From assembly GCF_034044715.1 (NCBI RefSeq), contig NZ_JAXCLW010000003.1, forward strand, positions 434,001-498,000: 64,000 bases of DNA, in the 5' to 3' direction. Shown here in pieces: positions 52,140 through 61,843 of the stretch. The notes beneath the pieces were generated by a model, which did not search any database, had not been told where the DNA came from, and saw only the letters and a program-made list of their open reading frames with translations. The translations under genes and the position numbers were made by a program. The first letter of the stretch is position 1. The number at the start of each line of letters is the position of its first letter. The DNA is from Dongia_B soli. GTDB lineage: Bacteria; Pseudomonadota; Alphaproteobacteria; Dongiales; Dongiaceae.

Positions 52140-52706
52140 ATGGAAGTCATCCTGCTGGAACGGGTCGAAAAGCTGGGCCATATCGGCGATGTGGTGAATG
52201 TGAAGCCGGGCTTCGCCCGCAACTTCCTGCTGCCGCAGAAGAAGGCCCTGCGCGCGACCGAAGGCAACAAGAAGCGTTTCGAAGAGCAGCGCGCTCAGAT
52301 CGAAGCGAACAACCTGAAGCGTCGCCAGGATGCGGAAGGCATCAAGGACCGCGTCGAAGGCTTGAAGATCGTGTTGATCCGTCAGGCGAGCGAAACCGGC
52401 ATCCTGTTCGGTTCGGTTGCCGCACGCGATATCGCCGAAGGTGTTACCAATGCCGGCTTCACCATCGATCGCCGCCAGGTGATCATGGATAAGCCGATCA
52501 AGACCCTCGGCTTGCATCCGGTGCGCGTTGCGCTGCATCCGGAAGTGGTCGTCAGCGTGACCGCCAATGTCGCCAAGTCTGAAGACGAAGCGGCCGCGCA
52601 GGAGAAAGCCGGCGGCTTCGTCATCAAGACCGACGAAGACGAAACGCCGGATCTCGATGTGCTGCTGGCGGAAGCGGCGGAAGCCCAGTCGCAGACCGAG
52701 GCGTAA
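52140..52706 (+). CDS. rplI: 50S ribosomal protein L9
   Basis: 188 residues. The N-terminal domain begins MEVILLERVEKLGHIGDVVN with the GFARNFLLPQKKA loop, followed by the long connecting helix and C-terminal domain, then an acidic tail of about 35 residues longer than in E. coli. AAGGAGG lies ahead of the ATG. Last gene of the operon, with a terminator after it. Confidence 0.97.
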   Translation: MEVILLERVEKLGHIGDVVNVKPGFARNFLLPQKKALRATEGNKKRFEEQRAQIEANNLKRRQDAEGIKDRVEGLKIVLIRQASETGILFGSVAARDIAEGVTNAGFTIDRRQVIMDKPIKTLGLHPVRVALHPEVVVSVTANVAKSEDEAAAQEKAGGFVIKTDEDETPDLDVLLAEAAEAQSQTEA

Positions 52707-52752
52707 CATCGAATCGACCTGCCGACGGTTATCGGCAGCTCCGAGTCGCAAG

Positions 52753-52785
52753 AACGGCCATCCTCAACGGGATGGCCGTTTTTCT
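52753..52785 (+). terminator. rplI Rho-independent terminator
   Basis: AACGGCCATC pairs with GATGGCCGTT and is followed by TTTCTTT. Confidence 0.85.
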
Positions 52786-52900
52786 TTGCTCTTCATAAAG
52801 ATAGAAGCGGCGATTCGGTCATCGCAGTTTTTGATTTATCATCGTTATTCACGTAATCCACAGCCCCCGACTGGAACCATGATCTGTTAGTGTCCGCCCC

Positions 52901-54400
52901 ATGGAATCGAACGCGCCCCTCGCCAATGTCACCCGCCTGCGCAATCAGGCCGATGCCTCATCCGATGTCCTGACGCAGCGGACACCGCCGCACAATACCG
53001 AGGCGGAGCAGGCATTGCTCGGCGCGATCCTGGCCAACAATCAGGTCTTCGATAAGGTCAACGAATTCCTCCGCCCAGAACACTTTGCCGATGCGCTCCA
53101 TGGCCGTATCTATGAAGCGATCGCCAAGCTGGTCCAGCGCGGCCAGATCGCCAATCCGGTCACCTTGAAGAATTTGTTCGACCAGGATGGCGCTCTCGCT
53201 GAAATCGGTGGTGCGCAATACCTTGTCCAACTCGCCCAAGCTGTTGTCAGCATCATCAATGCGGAAGACTACGGCAAGGCGGTCTTCGATCTTTATTTGC
53301 GGCGCCAGCTGATCGGACTGGGCACCGATGTGGTCAATGACGCCTACATTCACGATCCCGATGTGACGGCGGTCAATCTGATCGAAGGCGCGGAAATGAA
53401 GCTGTTCAATCTGGCCGAAAGTGGCCAGACCGAAGGCGGCCCGAAACGCTTCGACACAGTGGTCAAAAGCGCGCTGGAAATGGCTGAACTGGCTTTCAAG
53501 CGCGATAGCCAATTGACCGGCGTTCCCACCGGCCTCGACGATCTCGACAAGAAATTGGGCGGCCTGCAGCCTTCAGATCTGATCATCCTTGCCGGCCGCC
53601 CTTCCATGGGCAAAACCTCGCTGGCCACCAATATGGGTTATAATGCGGCCAAACGGGAAAAGAGCGCCGAACCGGGAGATACGTTCCGGGTCGCCTTTTT
53701 CTCGATGGAAATGTCGGCCGAACAGTTGGCCCATCGTATCATGGCTGACGAATCCGGGGTTTCTTCCGATCGCATCCGCCGTGGTGAGGTGACGGACGAT
53801 GAGTTCCCCCGCATCGTCGAAGCGGCGCAGACGATGTCGTCGCGGAAATTCTTCATCGATGACACACCAGCCCTGACTGTGCCCGCCTTGCGCACGCGGG
53901 CTCGCCGCCTGAAGCGGCAATACGGTCTCGATCTCATCATCATCGACTATTTGCAGCTGATGCGATCCGCCAGCGCCAAGGGCGGCGAGAACCGGGTCCA
54001 GGAAATCTCGGAGATCACCCGCGGCCTGAAGGCCATCGCCAAGGAACTGAACGTACCTGTCGTCGCCCTATCCCAGCTCTCTCGTGCTGTCGAGAACCGC
54101 GAAGACAAGCGGCCGCAGCTCGCCGATCTGCGGGAATCCGGTTCGATCGAACAGGATGCCGACGTCGTTATGTTCGTGTTCCGCGAAGAGTACTATCACG
54201 AGCGCAAGAAGCCCTCGGACCACGATACCGATAAGCTGCAGCAATGGATGCAGGAAGCGGAACGTCTGCATAACAAGGCCGAGCTCATTCTCGCCAAGCA
54301 GCGCCACGGCCCGATCGGCACCGTCATGCTGCATTTCGAGGGCACGGTGACGCGCTTCAGCAATCTTATCCTCGACGACCATCTGCCGGCGCATCACTGA
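52901..54400 (+). CDS. dnaB: Replicative DNA helicase DnaB
   Basis: 499 residues. The N-terminal helical domain (PPHNTEAEQALLGAIL) binds primase. The RecA-like C-domain has Walker A AGRPSMGKTSLA, Walker B LIIIDYLQLM, and LSQLSRAVENREDKRPQLAD. It unwinds DNA at the fork and recruits DnaG (gene at 16520). Confidence 0.97.
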   Translation: MESNAPLANVTRLRNQADASSDVLTQRTPPHNTEAEQALLGAILANNQVFDKVNEFLRPEHFADALHGRIYEAIAKLVQRGQIANPVTLKNLFDQDGALAEIGGAQYLVQLAQAVVSIINAEDYGKAVFDLYLRRQLIGLGTDVVNDAYIHDPDVTAVNLIEGAEMKLFNLAESGQTEGGPKRFDTVVKSALEMAELAFKRDSQLTGVPTGLDDLDKKLGGLQPSDLIILAGRPSMGKTSLATNMGYNAAKREKSAEPGDTFRVAFFSMEMSAEQLAHRIMADESGVSSDRIRRGEVTDDEFPRIVEAAQTMSSRKFFIDDTPALTVPALRTRARRLKRQYGLDLIIIDYLQLMRSASAKGGENRVQEISEITRGLKAIAKELNVPVVALSQLSRAVENREDKRPQLADLRESGSIEQDADVVMFVFREEYYHERKKPSDHDTDKLQQWMQEAERLHNKAELILAKQRHGPIGTVMLHFEGTVTRFSNLILDDHLPAHH

Positions 54401-54480
54401 GGCCAATTGCCCCAGTAACGCCTTGTTCATGTGCCTTTATGAGCCGAATGAACGCTCTTGGAGTCGAATGGCGGGAACCC

Positions 54481-55596
54481 ATGATTGATCGGAATGCGGC
54501 GGTATTGACCATCGATCTGGCCGCCGTCGCACAGAATTATCGGCAACTGGCCGATCGAATCGGGGGGGCGCAATGCGGCGCCGCTGTCAAAGCCAACGCC
54601 TACGGACTGGGCGCGGCCGAGGTCGCACCGGTTTTGCGGGCCGCCGGTTGCCGGCACTTCTTTGTCGCGACCTTGGATGAAGGGCTGTCCCTGCGCCGCA
54701 TCCTGGGAAGCGGGCCGCAAATCTTTCTGTTGAACGGCCTGCCGGCCGGCGGCGCGCCCGATATCATTGGCGCCGATCTTGTGCCCGTGCTTGACAGCCC
54801 GCCGGAGATCGAGGCCTGGCAACAATTCGGCCGCAAAGGCGACATCCCGCGGCCCGCCGCTATCCAGATAGATACCGGCATGTCCCGGCTAGGCCTCACC
54901 GCCCGAGAGTGGCAGAGGCTGATCGCCGATGGTGACAGCCTTAGACGCTTTCCGCTGGCTTTGGTGATCGGCCATCTTGCTTGCAGCGACGAGCCCGCTT
55001 CCCCGCACAACCATCAGCAGCTCGCGCTTTTCCGACGCCATCTGGAAATAGCGCGAGACGCGCTTCCCGCCGGCACCCCGATCTCTTTCGCCAATTCCTC
55101 CGGCATCTTTCTCGGCAGCGATTATCACTTCGATCTGGCCCGGCCGGGGGCTGCTCTATACGGTCTGAACCCCATGCTCGGCCAGCCTAATCCGATGCGG
55201 CAAGTGCTTCGTCTGCAAGGAAAAATCCTCCAAGTTCGTGACGTTGACGCAGGCACACCCGTTGGCTATGGTGCGACCCATACATGTGCGCACCCAACCC
55301 GGATCGCCACCATCGGATGCGGCTATGCCGACGGGGTGTTTCGTGCGCTCAGCAACCAGGGCGCGGTCCATCTGGGGGATCACCGGGCGCCGATTGTGGG
55401 TCGTGTGTCGATGGATTTGCTTTCAATCGATGTGGGGGAAATACCCGCCGCGCTGGTCCAACCCGGCGCGTTGGTCGATATCATCGGCCCGCGCCAGAGC
55501 GCCGATGATCTGGCGCGGGCTGCCGGCACGATCGGTTATGAGATCCTGACTGCCCTTTCCGCGCGCTATGAGCGCCGTTATCTGCCGGCGGGGTAA
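54481..55596 (+). CDS. alr: Alanine racemase
   Basis: 371 residues. The PLP lysine is Lys37 in AAVKANAYGLGA, and the second-subunit motif GYGATHTCAHPTRIATI is present. It makes D-alanine for peptidoglycan. The start is uncertain: ATG 54439 or 54448 are also in frame, but 54481 has GGGA 5-6 nt upstream and gives a typical N-terminus. It is followed after 3 bp by the second mlaE-like gene. Confidence 0.94.
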   Translation: MIDRNAAVLTIDLAAVAQNYRQLADRIGGAQCGAAVKANAYGLGAAEVAPVLRAAGCRHFFVATLDEGLSLRRILGSGPQIFLLNGLPAGGAPDIIGADLVPVLDSPPEIEAWQQFGRKGDIPRPAAIQIDTGMSRLGLTAREWQRLIADGDSLRRFPLALVIGHLACSDEPASPHNHQQLALFRRHLEIARDALPAGTPISFANSSGIFLGSDYHFDLARPGAALYGLNPMLGQPNPMRQVLRLQGKILQVRDVDAGTPVGYGATHTCAHPTRIATIGCGYADGVFRALSNQGAVHLGDHRAPIVGRVSMDLLSIDVGEIPAALVQPGALVDIIGPRQSADDLARAAGTIGYEILTALSARYERRYLPAG

Positions 55597-55599
55597 TTA

Positions 55600-56376
55600 G
55601 TGATCAATTTCTTGCAGACAATCGGCCGGACATTCCTTTCTGGTTTGGAAGCTATCGGCCGGGTGACGCTTTTCACCCTGAAATCCGTCCTGCTGGCGAT
55701 TCAGCCGCCTTATTATCCCCGCCTGATCCTCAAGCAGATGATCGAGATCGGTTTCTATTCGCTGCCGGTGGTCGGCATGACGGCGATCTTCACGGGGATG
55801 GTGCTGGCGCTGCAGACCTATACCGGCTTCTCGCGTTTCAGCGCCGAATCGGCGATTCCCAATGTGGTGGTAATCTCGCTGACCCGCGAACTGGGCCCGG
55901 TTCTGGCTGGCCTGATGGTGGCCGGCCGTGTTGGTGCCGCCATGGCTGCCGAGCTCGGCACCATGCGGGTCACCGAGCAGATCGATGCCCTGACGACCCT
56001 CAGCACCAATCCGTTCAAATATCTGGTAGCACCCCGGCTGATCGCCGGGTTGATCATGCTGCCGGTCCTGGTTCTGATCGCCGATATCATCGGTGTCGCC
56101 GGCGGCTATCTGGTCAGCGTGGTGAAGCTTAACTTCAATCACGCCACTTATCTGAAGAACACGGTCGATTTCGTGCAGACGCTGGACGTCATTTCCGGTC
56201 TGGTCAAAGCCGGCGTCTTCGGTTTCATCGTCGCCTTGATGGGCTGCTATCACGGCTATCATTCGCATGGCGGCGCGCAGGGCGTCGGCAAGGCGACCAC
56301 CAATGCCGTGGTGACGGCTTCGATTCTCATCCTGATCTTCAACTACATCGTCACGGAGCTGTTCTTCGCGCGATGA
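55600..56376 (+). CDS. MlaE-family ABC transporter permease (second copy)
   Basis: 258 residues with five to six membrane segments. TRELGPVLAGLMVAGRVG, MAAELGTMRVTEQIDAL is the family motif, here with the ELGPVL form rather than EFSPII of the 7096 copy. GTG start with GGGG 7 nt upstream. It overlaps its ATPase gene by 4 nt. No MCE-protein gene is adjacent, so its periplasmic partner is encoded elsewhere or shared. Confidence 0.92.
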   Translation: MINFLQTIGRTFLSGLEAIGRVTLFTLKSVLLAIQPPYYPRLILKQMIEIGFYSLPVVGMTAIFTGMVLALQTYTGFSRFSAESAIPNVVVISLTRELGPVLAGLMVAGRVGAAMAAELGTMRVTEQIDALTTLSTNPFKYLVAPRLIAGLIMLPVLVLIADIIGVAGGYLVSVVKLNFNHATYLKNTVDFVQTLDVISGLVKAGVFGFIVALMGCYHGYHSHGGAQGVGKATTNAVVTASILILIFNYIVTELFFAR

Positions 56377-57149
56377 GCACCGATCTCAAAATCAAGGTCC
56401 GGGGATTGTCCAAGGCGTTCGGCCGCAAGGTCGTACTCAACAATCTCGATCTCGACGTGCAGCGCGGCCAGTCGCTGGTGGTGATCGGCGGCTCCGGCAC
56501 CGGCAAATCAGTGCTGATCAAATGCATTCTCGGCCTGTTGACGCCTGATAAAGGCTCCATCGAGATCGATGGCCAGGAAATGGTTGGCGCCTCCAGCGAC
56601 CAGCGCGAAGACGTGATGCGCAAATTCGGCATGCTGTTCCAGGGCTCCGCCTTGTTTGACAGTCTGCCGGTCTGGGAAAATGTGGCCTTCGGCCTGATCG
56701 AAGGCCGTGGCATGAAGCGCAAGGCGGCAAAGGAAATCGCCGTGCGGAAACTGGGCGCGGTCGGCCTTGGGCCCGAAGTCGGCGAGCTCTATCCCGCCGA
56801 ATTGTCCGGTGGCATGCAGAAGCGCGTGTCTTTGGCCCGCGCCATCGCGACCGAGCCGGAGATGATCTTCTTCGACGAACCGACCACCGGCCTCGATCCG
56901 ATCATGAGCCAGGTGATCAACGAATTGATCAGCAAATGCGTCAATGATCTCGGCGCGACTGCCCTGACGATTACGCATGACATGCATAGCTTACGCGAGA
57001 TCGGCGACCGCGCGGCGATGATCTTCGAAGGCAGAATTGTTTGGGCTGGACCAGCCAGCGATGTCGATCATTCCGGCAACGGCTATGTCGATCAATTCGT
57101 ACATGGCCGCGCCGAAGGCCCGATCAAGATGCCGATCCGGCCGCTCTGA
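56373..57149 (+). CDS. MlaF-type ABC transporter ATP-binding protein (second copy)
   Basis: 258 residues. Walker A GGSGTGKSVLIKC, signature LSGGMQKRVSLARAIA, Walker B MIFFDEPTTGLDP and the FQGSALFDSLPVWENVAF Q-loop segment of Mla ATPases. It pairs with the permease encoded just upstream. The alr-mlaE-mlaF-radA-cvpA-purF order is common in alphaproteobacteria. Confidence 0.93.
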   Translation: MSTDLKIKVRGLSKAFGRKVVLNNLDLDVQRGQSLVVIGGSGTGKSVLIKCILGLLTPDKGSIEIDGQEMVGASSDQREDVMRKFGMLFQGSALFDSLPVWENVAFGLIEGRGMKRKAAKEIAVRKLGAVGLGPEVGELYPAELSGGMQKRVSLARAIATEPEMIFFDEPTTGLDPIMSQVINELISKCVNDLGATALTITHDMHSLREIGDRAAMIFEGRIVWAGPASDVDHSGNGYVDQFVHGRAEGPIKMPIRPL

Positions 57150-57169
57150 GCGGCAGGAGGATCTAACCG

Positions 57170-57198
57170 GGCGTTCCCGGCGCCAGGAGGAGAACGCC
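57170..57198 (+). promoter_or_regulatory. Hairpin presenting the radA ribosome-binding site
   Basis: GGCGTTC (57170-57176) pairs with GAACGCC (57192-57198). The AGGAGG Shine-Dalgarno at 57185-57190 lies in the loop, 12 nt before the ATG. Confidence 0.45.
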
Positions 57199-57202
57199 AG
57201 AG

Positions 57203-58672
57203 ATGGCGAAATCAACCACGCTCTATGTCTGCCAGTCTTGTGGCGCCAGCTTCAGCAAATGGGCCGGCAAATGCGAGGCCTGCGGTTCCTGGAACTCGCT
57301 GGTCGAGGAAACTGCCGCGGCAGTACCCAAAGGCCTGAGCGGCAAGCGGGGTAAAGGCGTCGATTTCGTCGGCCTGGATGCCCCCATCCCGGAAGCGATC
57401 CGGCGTGCAACCGGCATTGCCGAATTTGACCGGGTGACCGGCGGGGGCCTGGTTCGTGGGTCCGCCTTGCTGGTCGGCGGCGATCCCGGCATCGGTAAAT
57501 CGACCCTGCTGCTGCAGGTGGTTGCGGCACTTGGGAATGTAAAACCTGCTTTGTCCTGTGCTTATATCTCCGGCGAAGAGGCAGTCGAGCAGGTGCAATT
57601 GCGTGCCCGCCGCCTCGGCCTTAGCAATGCCGGCGCACAGCTCGCCGCCGCCACCAGCCTGCGCGACATCATCGCCAGCCTCGATCGCAGCGATCCGCCT
57701 GATGTCGTGGTGATCGATTCCATCCAGACGATGTATCTGGACAGTTTGGATTCCGCCCCCGGCACGGTTGCCCAGGTACGCTCCTGCGCGGCAGAATTGA
57801 TCCGCATCGCCAAGTCCCGCGGCTTTGTGCTGCTGCTGGTCGGCCATGTCACCAAAGAGGGTCAGATCGCCGGGCCGCGGGTGCTGGAACATATGGTTGA
57901 CACCGTGCTCTATTTCGAAGGCGAACGCGGTCACCAGTTCCGCATCCTGCGCTCGGTCAAGAACCGCTTCGGCCCGGCCAATGAGATCGGCGTTTTTGAG
58001 ATGACCGATGGCGGGCTGCATGAAGTCCCCAATCCCTCGGCCCTATTCCTCGCCGAACGCCGCGGCAATGTCAGCGGTGCGACCGTCTTTGCCGGCATGG
58101 AAGGCACCAGGCCGGTCCTGATGGAGGTGCAGGCCCTCGTCTCGCCCTCACCCATGTCGACGCCGCGCCGCGCCGTGGTCGGCTGGGACAGCAATCGCCT
58201 GGCCATGGTGCTGGCGGTGCTGGAGACCCGCTGCGATCTCGCTTTGGCCGGCAATGAGGTCTATCTCAACATCGCCGGCGGCCTGAAGATCAATGAGCCG
58301 GCGGCAGATTGCGCCGTCGCCATGGCATTGGTTTCCGCCCTGTCGAATCGCCCCGTACCCGAAGATGTCATCGTTTTCGGCGAAATTGGCTTATCCGGCG
58401 AGATTCGCATGGTGGCCCAGGCCGAGCAGCGGCTACGCGAAGCCGGCAAGCTCGGCTTCCGCCGCGCCTTGGTGCCGCAAAGCCCGCAGCTGCGCGACAA
58501 AGGCGGCACGGGAAAAGCGGCACGGCCGACAGCCGCTATTGAGGGCCTGCAGGCAGTCGAGATTGGACACCTACAAGATTTGGTGGACTGGCTTTATAAT
58601 GAATCACGTTCGCTGTCCCTGGAATCCCCGGCGATATCTTCGGCTGCAGCCGGCGCAGGTCGGAGGTCCTGA
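57203..58672 (+). CDS. radA: DNA repair protein RadA
   Basis: 489 residues. N-terminal zinc finger with Cys10, Cys13, Cys24 and Cys27 (CQSCGASFSKW, KCEACGSW), a RecA-like ATPase with GGDPGIGKSTL, the RadA-specific VKNRFGPANEIG, and a C-terminal Lon-protease-like domain. It promotes branch migration in recombinational repair. Confidence 0.96.
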   Translation: MAKSTTLYVCQSCGASFSKWAGKCEACGSWNSLVEETAAAVPKGLSGKRGKGVDFVGLDAPIPEAIRRATGIAEFDRVTGGGLVRGSALLVGGDPGIGKSTLLLQVVAALGNVKPALSCAYISGEEAVEQVQLRARRLGLSNAGAQLAAATSLRDIIASLDRSDPPDVVVIDSIQTMYLDSLDSAPGTVAQVRSCAAELIRIAKSRGFVLLLVGHVTKEGQIAGPRVLEHMVDTVLYFEGERGHQFRILRSVKNRFGPANEIGVFEMTDGGLHEVPNPSALFLAERRGNVSGATVFAGMEGTRPVLMEVQALVSPSPMSTPRRAVVGWDSNRLAMVLAVLETRCDLALAGNEVYLNIAGGLKINEPAADCAVAMALVSALSNRPVPEDVIVFGEIGLSGEIRMVAQAEQRLREAGKLGFRRALVPQSPQLRDKGGTGKAARPTAAIEGLQAVEIGHLQDLVDWLYNESRSLSLESPAISSAAAGAGRRS

Positions 58673-58714
58673 GGGCAGCATGTCACCATCTTGCACACTG
58701 CGACGAGACGCCGC

Positions 58715-59467
58715 GTGAATTTTGTCGATATCTGTGTCCTGGCCGTCATCGGCCTTTCCGCCCTGCTGGCGCTGTCGCGCGGCCTGGTCAAGGAAGTCTT
58801 GTCGATCTTGAGTTGGGTTGGCGCGGTCCTAGCGGTGATTTTCCTGTTGCCCAGGCTGCGGCCGATCGCCATCCGCTATATCAGCGAACCGCTGCTCGCC
58901 GATATCGTTACCGGTATCGGCATTTTCGTGATCGCCATCATTGTCCTCGGCATCATCAATCACTATCTCTCGGCTAACGTGCGGTCCAGCGCGCTCGGCG
59001 CCCTGGATCGGTCTCTCGGCCTGGTTTTCGGCTTGATCCGCGGCGCTGTCATCGTGTCCTTCGCCTATATCCTGATGACCTGGGCGTTGCCGAATGCGGC
59101 ATCGCGGCCCGATGTGGTGCGTGAAGCGCGGACCGAGCCGCTGGTGGCCCAGGGCGCCGATTTCCTGAAATCGCTGCTGCCCGCGGATGTGATCAATCGG
59201 GGCAGCATGGCGCTTGATACCGGCATGCAGAAGATCGAGCAGGGCAAGGCTCTCAATGATGCCTATAACGGCCTGACCGGCAATACAGCTGGAAATGCCG
59301 CCGGCGTGAAGCCTCCGCCCGGTTCGGGCGGGACGGCGACGGTTCCGGCGGGCGGTGCGGCCGGCGCAGACCAGACTTCCGCGAAACCGGGTGGACAAGC
59401 CTCCGGATCGGGGTATAAGGACGCCGAACGCAAGGATCTCGAGCGCCTGCTGCAAGGCGCTCAATAG
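58715..59467 (+). CDS. cvpA: CvpA-family membrane protein
   Basis: 250 residues. Four membrane helices lie in the first 150 residues (VNFVDICVLAVIGLSALLAL at the start; FGLIRGAVIVSFAYILM), then a Gly/Ala/Pro-rich cytoplasmic tail. CvpA is needed for colicin V production in E. coli and usually lies beside purF. The GTG at 58715 gives the family N-terminus; a TTG at 58691 is less likely. Confidence 0.9.
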   Translation: MNFVDICVLAVIGLSALLALSRGLVKEVLSILSWVGAVLAVIFLLPRLRPIAIRYISEPLLADIVTGIGIFVIAIIVLGIINHYLSANVRSSALGALDRSLGLVFGLIRGAVIVSFAYILMTWALPNAASRPDVVREARTEPLVAQGADFLKSLLPADVINRGSMALDTGMQKIEQGKALNDAYNGLTGNTAGNAAGVKPPPGSGGTATVPAGGAAGADQTSAKPGGQASGSGYKDAERKDLERLLQGAQ

Positions 59468-59574
59468 CCCACCGGCTTCGGCCGGATAGCGGCGCCGGCA
59501 GCCAAATAGCCCTGACGGGCGGTAAGCTTAAGCGCCCGTAATCTGAGCGCCTTTTAGACTGGAGCGTCACCGCG

Positions 59575-61035
59575 ATGATGACCACTCAGCCTTTCGACGA
59601 AGATCATCTCGGCGAAGAATGCGGCATTTTCGGCATCTTCGGCAACGAAGACGCCGCCGCCCATAGCGTGCTGGGCTTGCATGCCCTGCAGCATCGCGGC
59701 CAGGAAGCTGCCGGGATCGTCAGCTTCGACGGCAAGGAATTTCACGCTTACCGCTCGACCGGACATGTCGCCGATCACTTCTCAAAGGAATCGGTGATCA
59801 CGCGCCTGACGGGCCACGCCGCCATCGGCCATGTGCGGTATTCCACGACCGGCGGCAGTGGTTTGCGCAACGTCCAGCCGCTCTTTGCCGATCTGCAATT
59901 TGGCGGCTTTGCCCTCGGCCATAACGGCAACCTCACGAATTGCTATACCCTGCGCGACGAGCTGACCAAGCGCGGAGCCATTTTCCAATCCACCACCGAT
60001 TCCGAAATCATCCTGCATCTGATGGCGACCCATCTGCGCGGCAATGTGGTCGATCGCCTGGTCTATGCGCTGCAGCAGATCGAGGGCGCCTATTCCCTGG
60101 TCGCCATTGCCGACAATCTGCTGATCGGTGTGCGCGATCCGCTGGGTGTGCGACCCCTGGTGCTCGGCAAACTGGGCAATGCCTATATCCTCGCCTCGGA
60201 GACCTGTGCGCTCGATATCGTCGGCGCCGATTACATCCGCGATATCGATGCTGGCGAGATGGTGGTGATCGACAAGGACGGCCTGCGCAGCATGCGGCCA
60301 TTCGGCCCCACCACCCAGCGCTTCTGCGTCTTCGAATACATCTATTTCGCCCGCCCCGACAGCATCATGGATGGTCGCAGCGTCTACGAGGCGCGCAAGA
60401 AGATCGGCGCGGAATTGTCCCGTGAAGCCTCGATCGATGCCGATGTCGTCATTCCGGTGCCAGATTCCGGCGTGCCGGCGGCTTTGGGTTATGCCGAAGA
60501 ATCCGGCATTCCCTTCGAGCTCGGCATCATCCGCAATCATTATGTCGGCCGCACCTTCATCGAGCCGACCGACCAGATCCGCAATCTCGGCGTCAAGCTG
60601 AAGCACAACGCCAACCGCGCCAAGGTGCAGGGCAAGCGGGTGATCCTGGTCGATGACAGCATCGTGCGCGGCACCACCTCGAAGAAGATCGTCGAGATGA
60701 TCCGGGCGGCCGGTGCGACCGAAGTGCATATGCGCATTTCCAGTCCGCCCACCACCTATTCCTGCTTCTACGGCATCGATACGCCGGAGCGCAGCAAGCT
60801 TCTCGCCGCGCAGCATGATGTCGCCGAGATGGCCAAGATCATCGGTGTCGACAGTCTGGCTTTCGTTTCCATCGACGGGCTCTACCGGGCGATGGGTCAT
60901 GCGGCGCGCAATGCCGACCAGCCGCAATATTGCGATGCCTGTTTCACCGGCGATTACCCGACGGCACTGACGGATCAGACTGGCGGTGGCAAGGTTGCGC
61001 AGCTTTCCTTGCTGGTGACGGAAAAAGCCTCCTGA
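59575..61035 (+). CDS. purF: Amidophosphoribosyltransferase PurF
   Basis: 486 residues. A 15-residue leader precedes the N-terminal nucleophile Cys16 in EECGIFGIFG (Ntn glutaminase). The PRPP-binding loop VILVDDSIVRGTTSKK and YFARPDSIMDGRSVY follow. It makes phosphoribosylamine in the first step of purine synthesis. Its stop overlaps the next gene's ATG by 1 nt. Confidence 0.96.
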   Translation: MMTTQPFDEDHLGEECGIFGIFGNEDAAAHSVLGLHALQHRGQEAAGIVSFDGKEFHAYRSTGHVADHFSKESVITRLTGHAAIGHVRYSTTGGSGLRNVQPLFADLQFGGFALGHNGNLTNCYTLRDELTKRGAIFQSTTDSEIILHLMATHLRGNVVDRLVYALQQIEGAYSLVAIADNLLIGVRDPLGVRPLVLGKLGNAYILASETCALDIVGADYIRDIDAGEMVVIDKDGLRSMRPFGPTTQRFCVFEYIYFARPDSIMDGRSVYEARKKIGAELSREASIDADVVIPVPDSGVPAALGYAEESGIPFELGIIRNHYVGRTFIEPTDQIRNLGVKLKHNANRAKVQGKRVILVDDSIVRGTTSKKIVEMIRAAGATEVHMRISSPPTTYSCFYGIDTPERSKLLAAQHDVAEMAKIIGVDSLAFVSIDGLYRAMGHAARNADQPQYCDACFTGDYPTALTDQTGGGKVAQLSLLVTEKAS

Positions 61036-61805
61036 TGAGCGATAGCAGCAAGGGAGAAGCCGCCGGCCAGGCTGGCGGAGCCAAAGCGGCTGGCCGTCTC
61101 GCCGGCCGCATCGCCCTTATCACGGGTGCCAGCCGCGGCATCGGCGCCGCGGTTGCGCGGCGCTTTGCCGCCGAGGGTGCGAAGCTGGTCCTCACCGCGC
61201 GCACCGTGGGCGGGTTGGAAGAAGTCGACGACGCGATCCGCGCCGCCGGCGGCGAGCCCAGCCTGCTGGTGCCGCTCGATATCAAGCAATATGACGCCAT
61301 CGATCAGTTGGGCGCTGCCCTGTTCGAGCGTTTCGGCAAGCTCGACATCCTGGTTGGCAATGCCGGGGTTCTCGGCCCGCTGACGCCCGTCCCGCATATC
61401 GAAGTTCAGCAATGGCAAGATGTACTGGACATCAACCTGACTGCCAATTGGCGCCTGATCCGCAGCATGGACCCGCTGCTCCGCCTGTCGGATGCCGGGC
61501 GCGCCATCTTCGTCAGCAGCCGCGCCGCGCAGAATCCTCGGCCCTATTGGGCCGCCTATGCGGTCAGCAAGGCGGCGTTGGAAATGGTGGTCCAGAGCTA
61601 TGCCCTGGAAGTCCAGAACGTCACGCCGATCCGCGTCAATCTGATCGATCCGGGCGCCACCCGCACGAAAATGCGCGCGGCGGCTTATCCCGGTGAAAAT
61701 CCCGATACCCGGCCGCATCCGGACGAGATCACCGAAGCTTTCGTGCGGCTCGCAAGCGCCGATTTCACGGCGACCGGCCAGGTCATCAAGGCGCAGGAAG
61801 ACTGA
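61035..61805 (+). CDS. Short-chain dehydrogenase/reductase (SDR), coupled to purF
   Basis: 256 residues. ITGASRGIGAAVA cofactor motif, GNAGVLGPLTPV, and the catalytic SSRAAQN...YAVSKAA (Tyr-x-x-x-Lys). The first 20 residues are a Gly/Ala-rich extension. The overlapping start with purF indicates co-translation; an SDR after purF is frequent in alphaproteobacteria. Substrate unknown. Confidence 0.9.
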   Translation: MSDSSKGEAAGQAGGAKAAGRLAGRIALITGASRGIGAAVARRFAAEGAKLVLTARTVGGLEEVDDAIRAAGGEPSLLVPLDIKQYDAIDQLGAALFERFGKLDILVGNAGVLGPLTPVPHIEVQQWQDVLDINLTANWRLIRSMDPLLRLSDAGRAIFVSSRAAQNPRPYWAAYAVSKAALEMVVQSYALEVQNVTPIRVNLIDPGATRTKMRAAAYPGENPDTRPHPDEITEAFVRLASADFTATGQVIKAQED

Positions 61806-61811
61806 TTAGAT

Positions 61812-61843
61812 CTAGCTCGCCGTTAACGTGACGGCGTTGCTAG
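61812..61843. terminator. Hairpin between convergent SDR and MFS genes
   Basis: CTAGC-CGCCGT and ACGGCG-GCTAG can pair around TAACGTG, with short bulges. It overlaps the MFS stop codon. No strong U-tract. Confidence 0.45.

Noticed and set aside
52831..52859. Possible dnaB promoter (TTGATT ... TAATCC)
   Set aside because: The -10 match is too weak to support a call.
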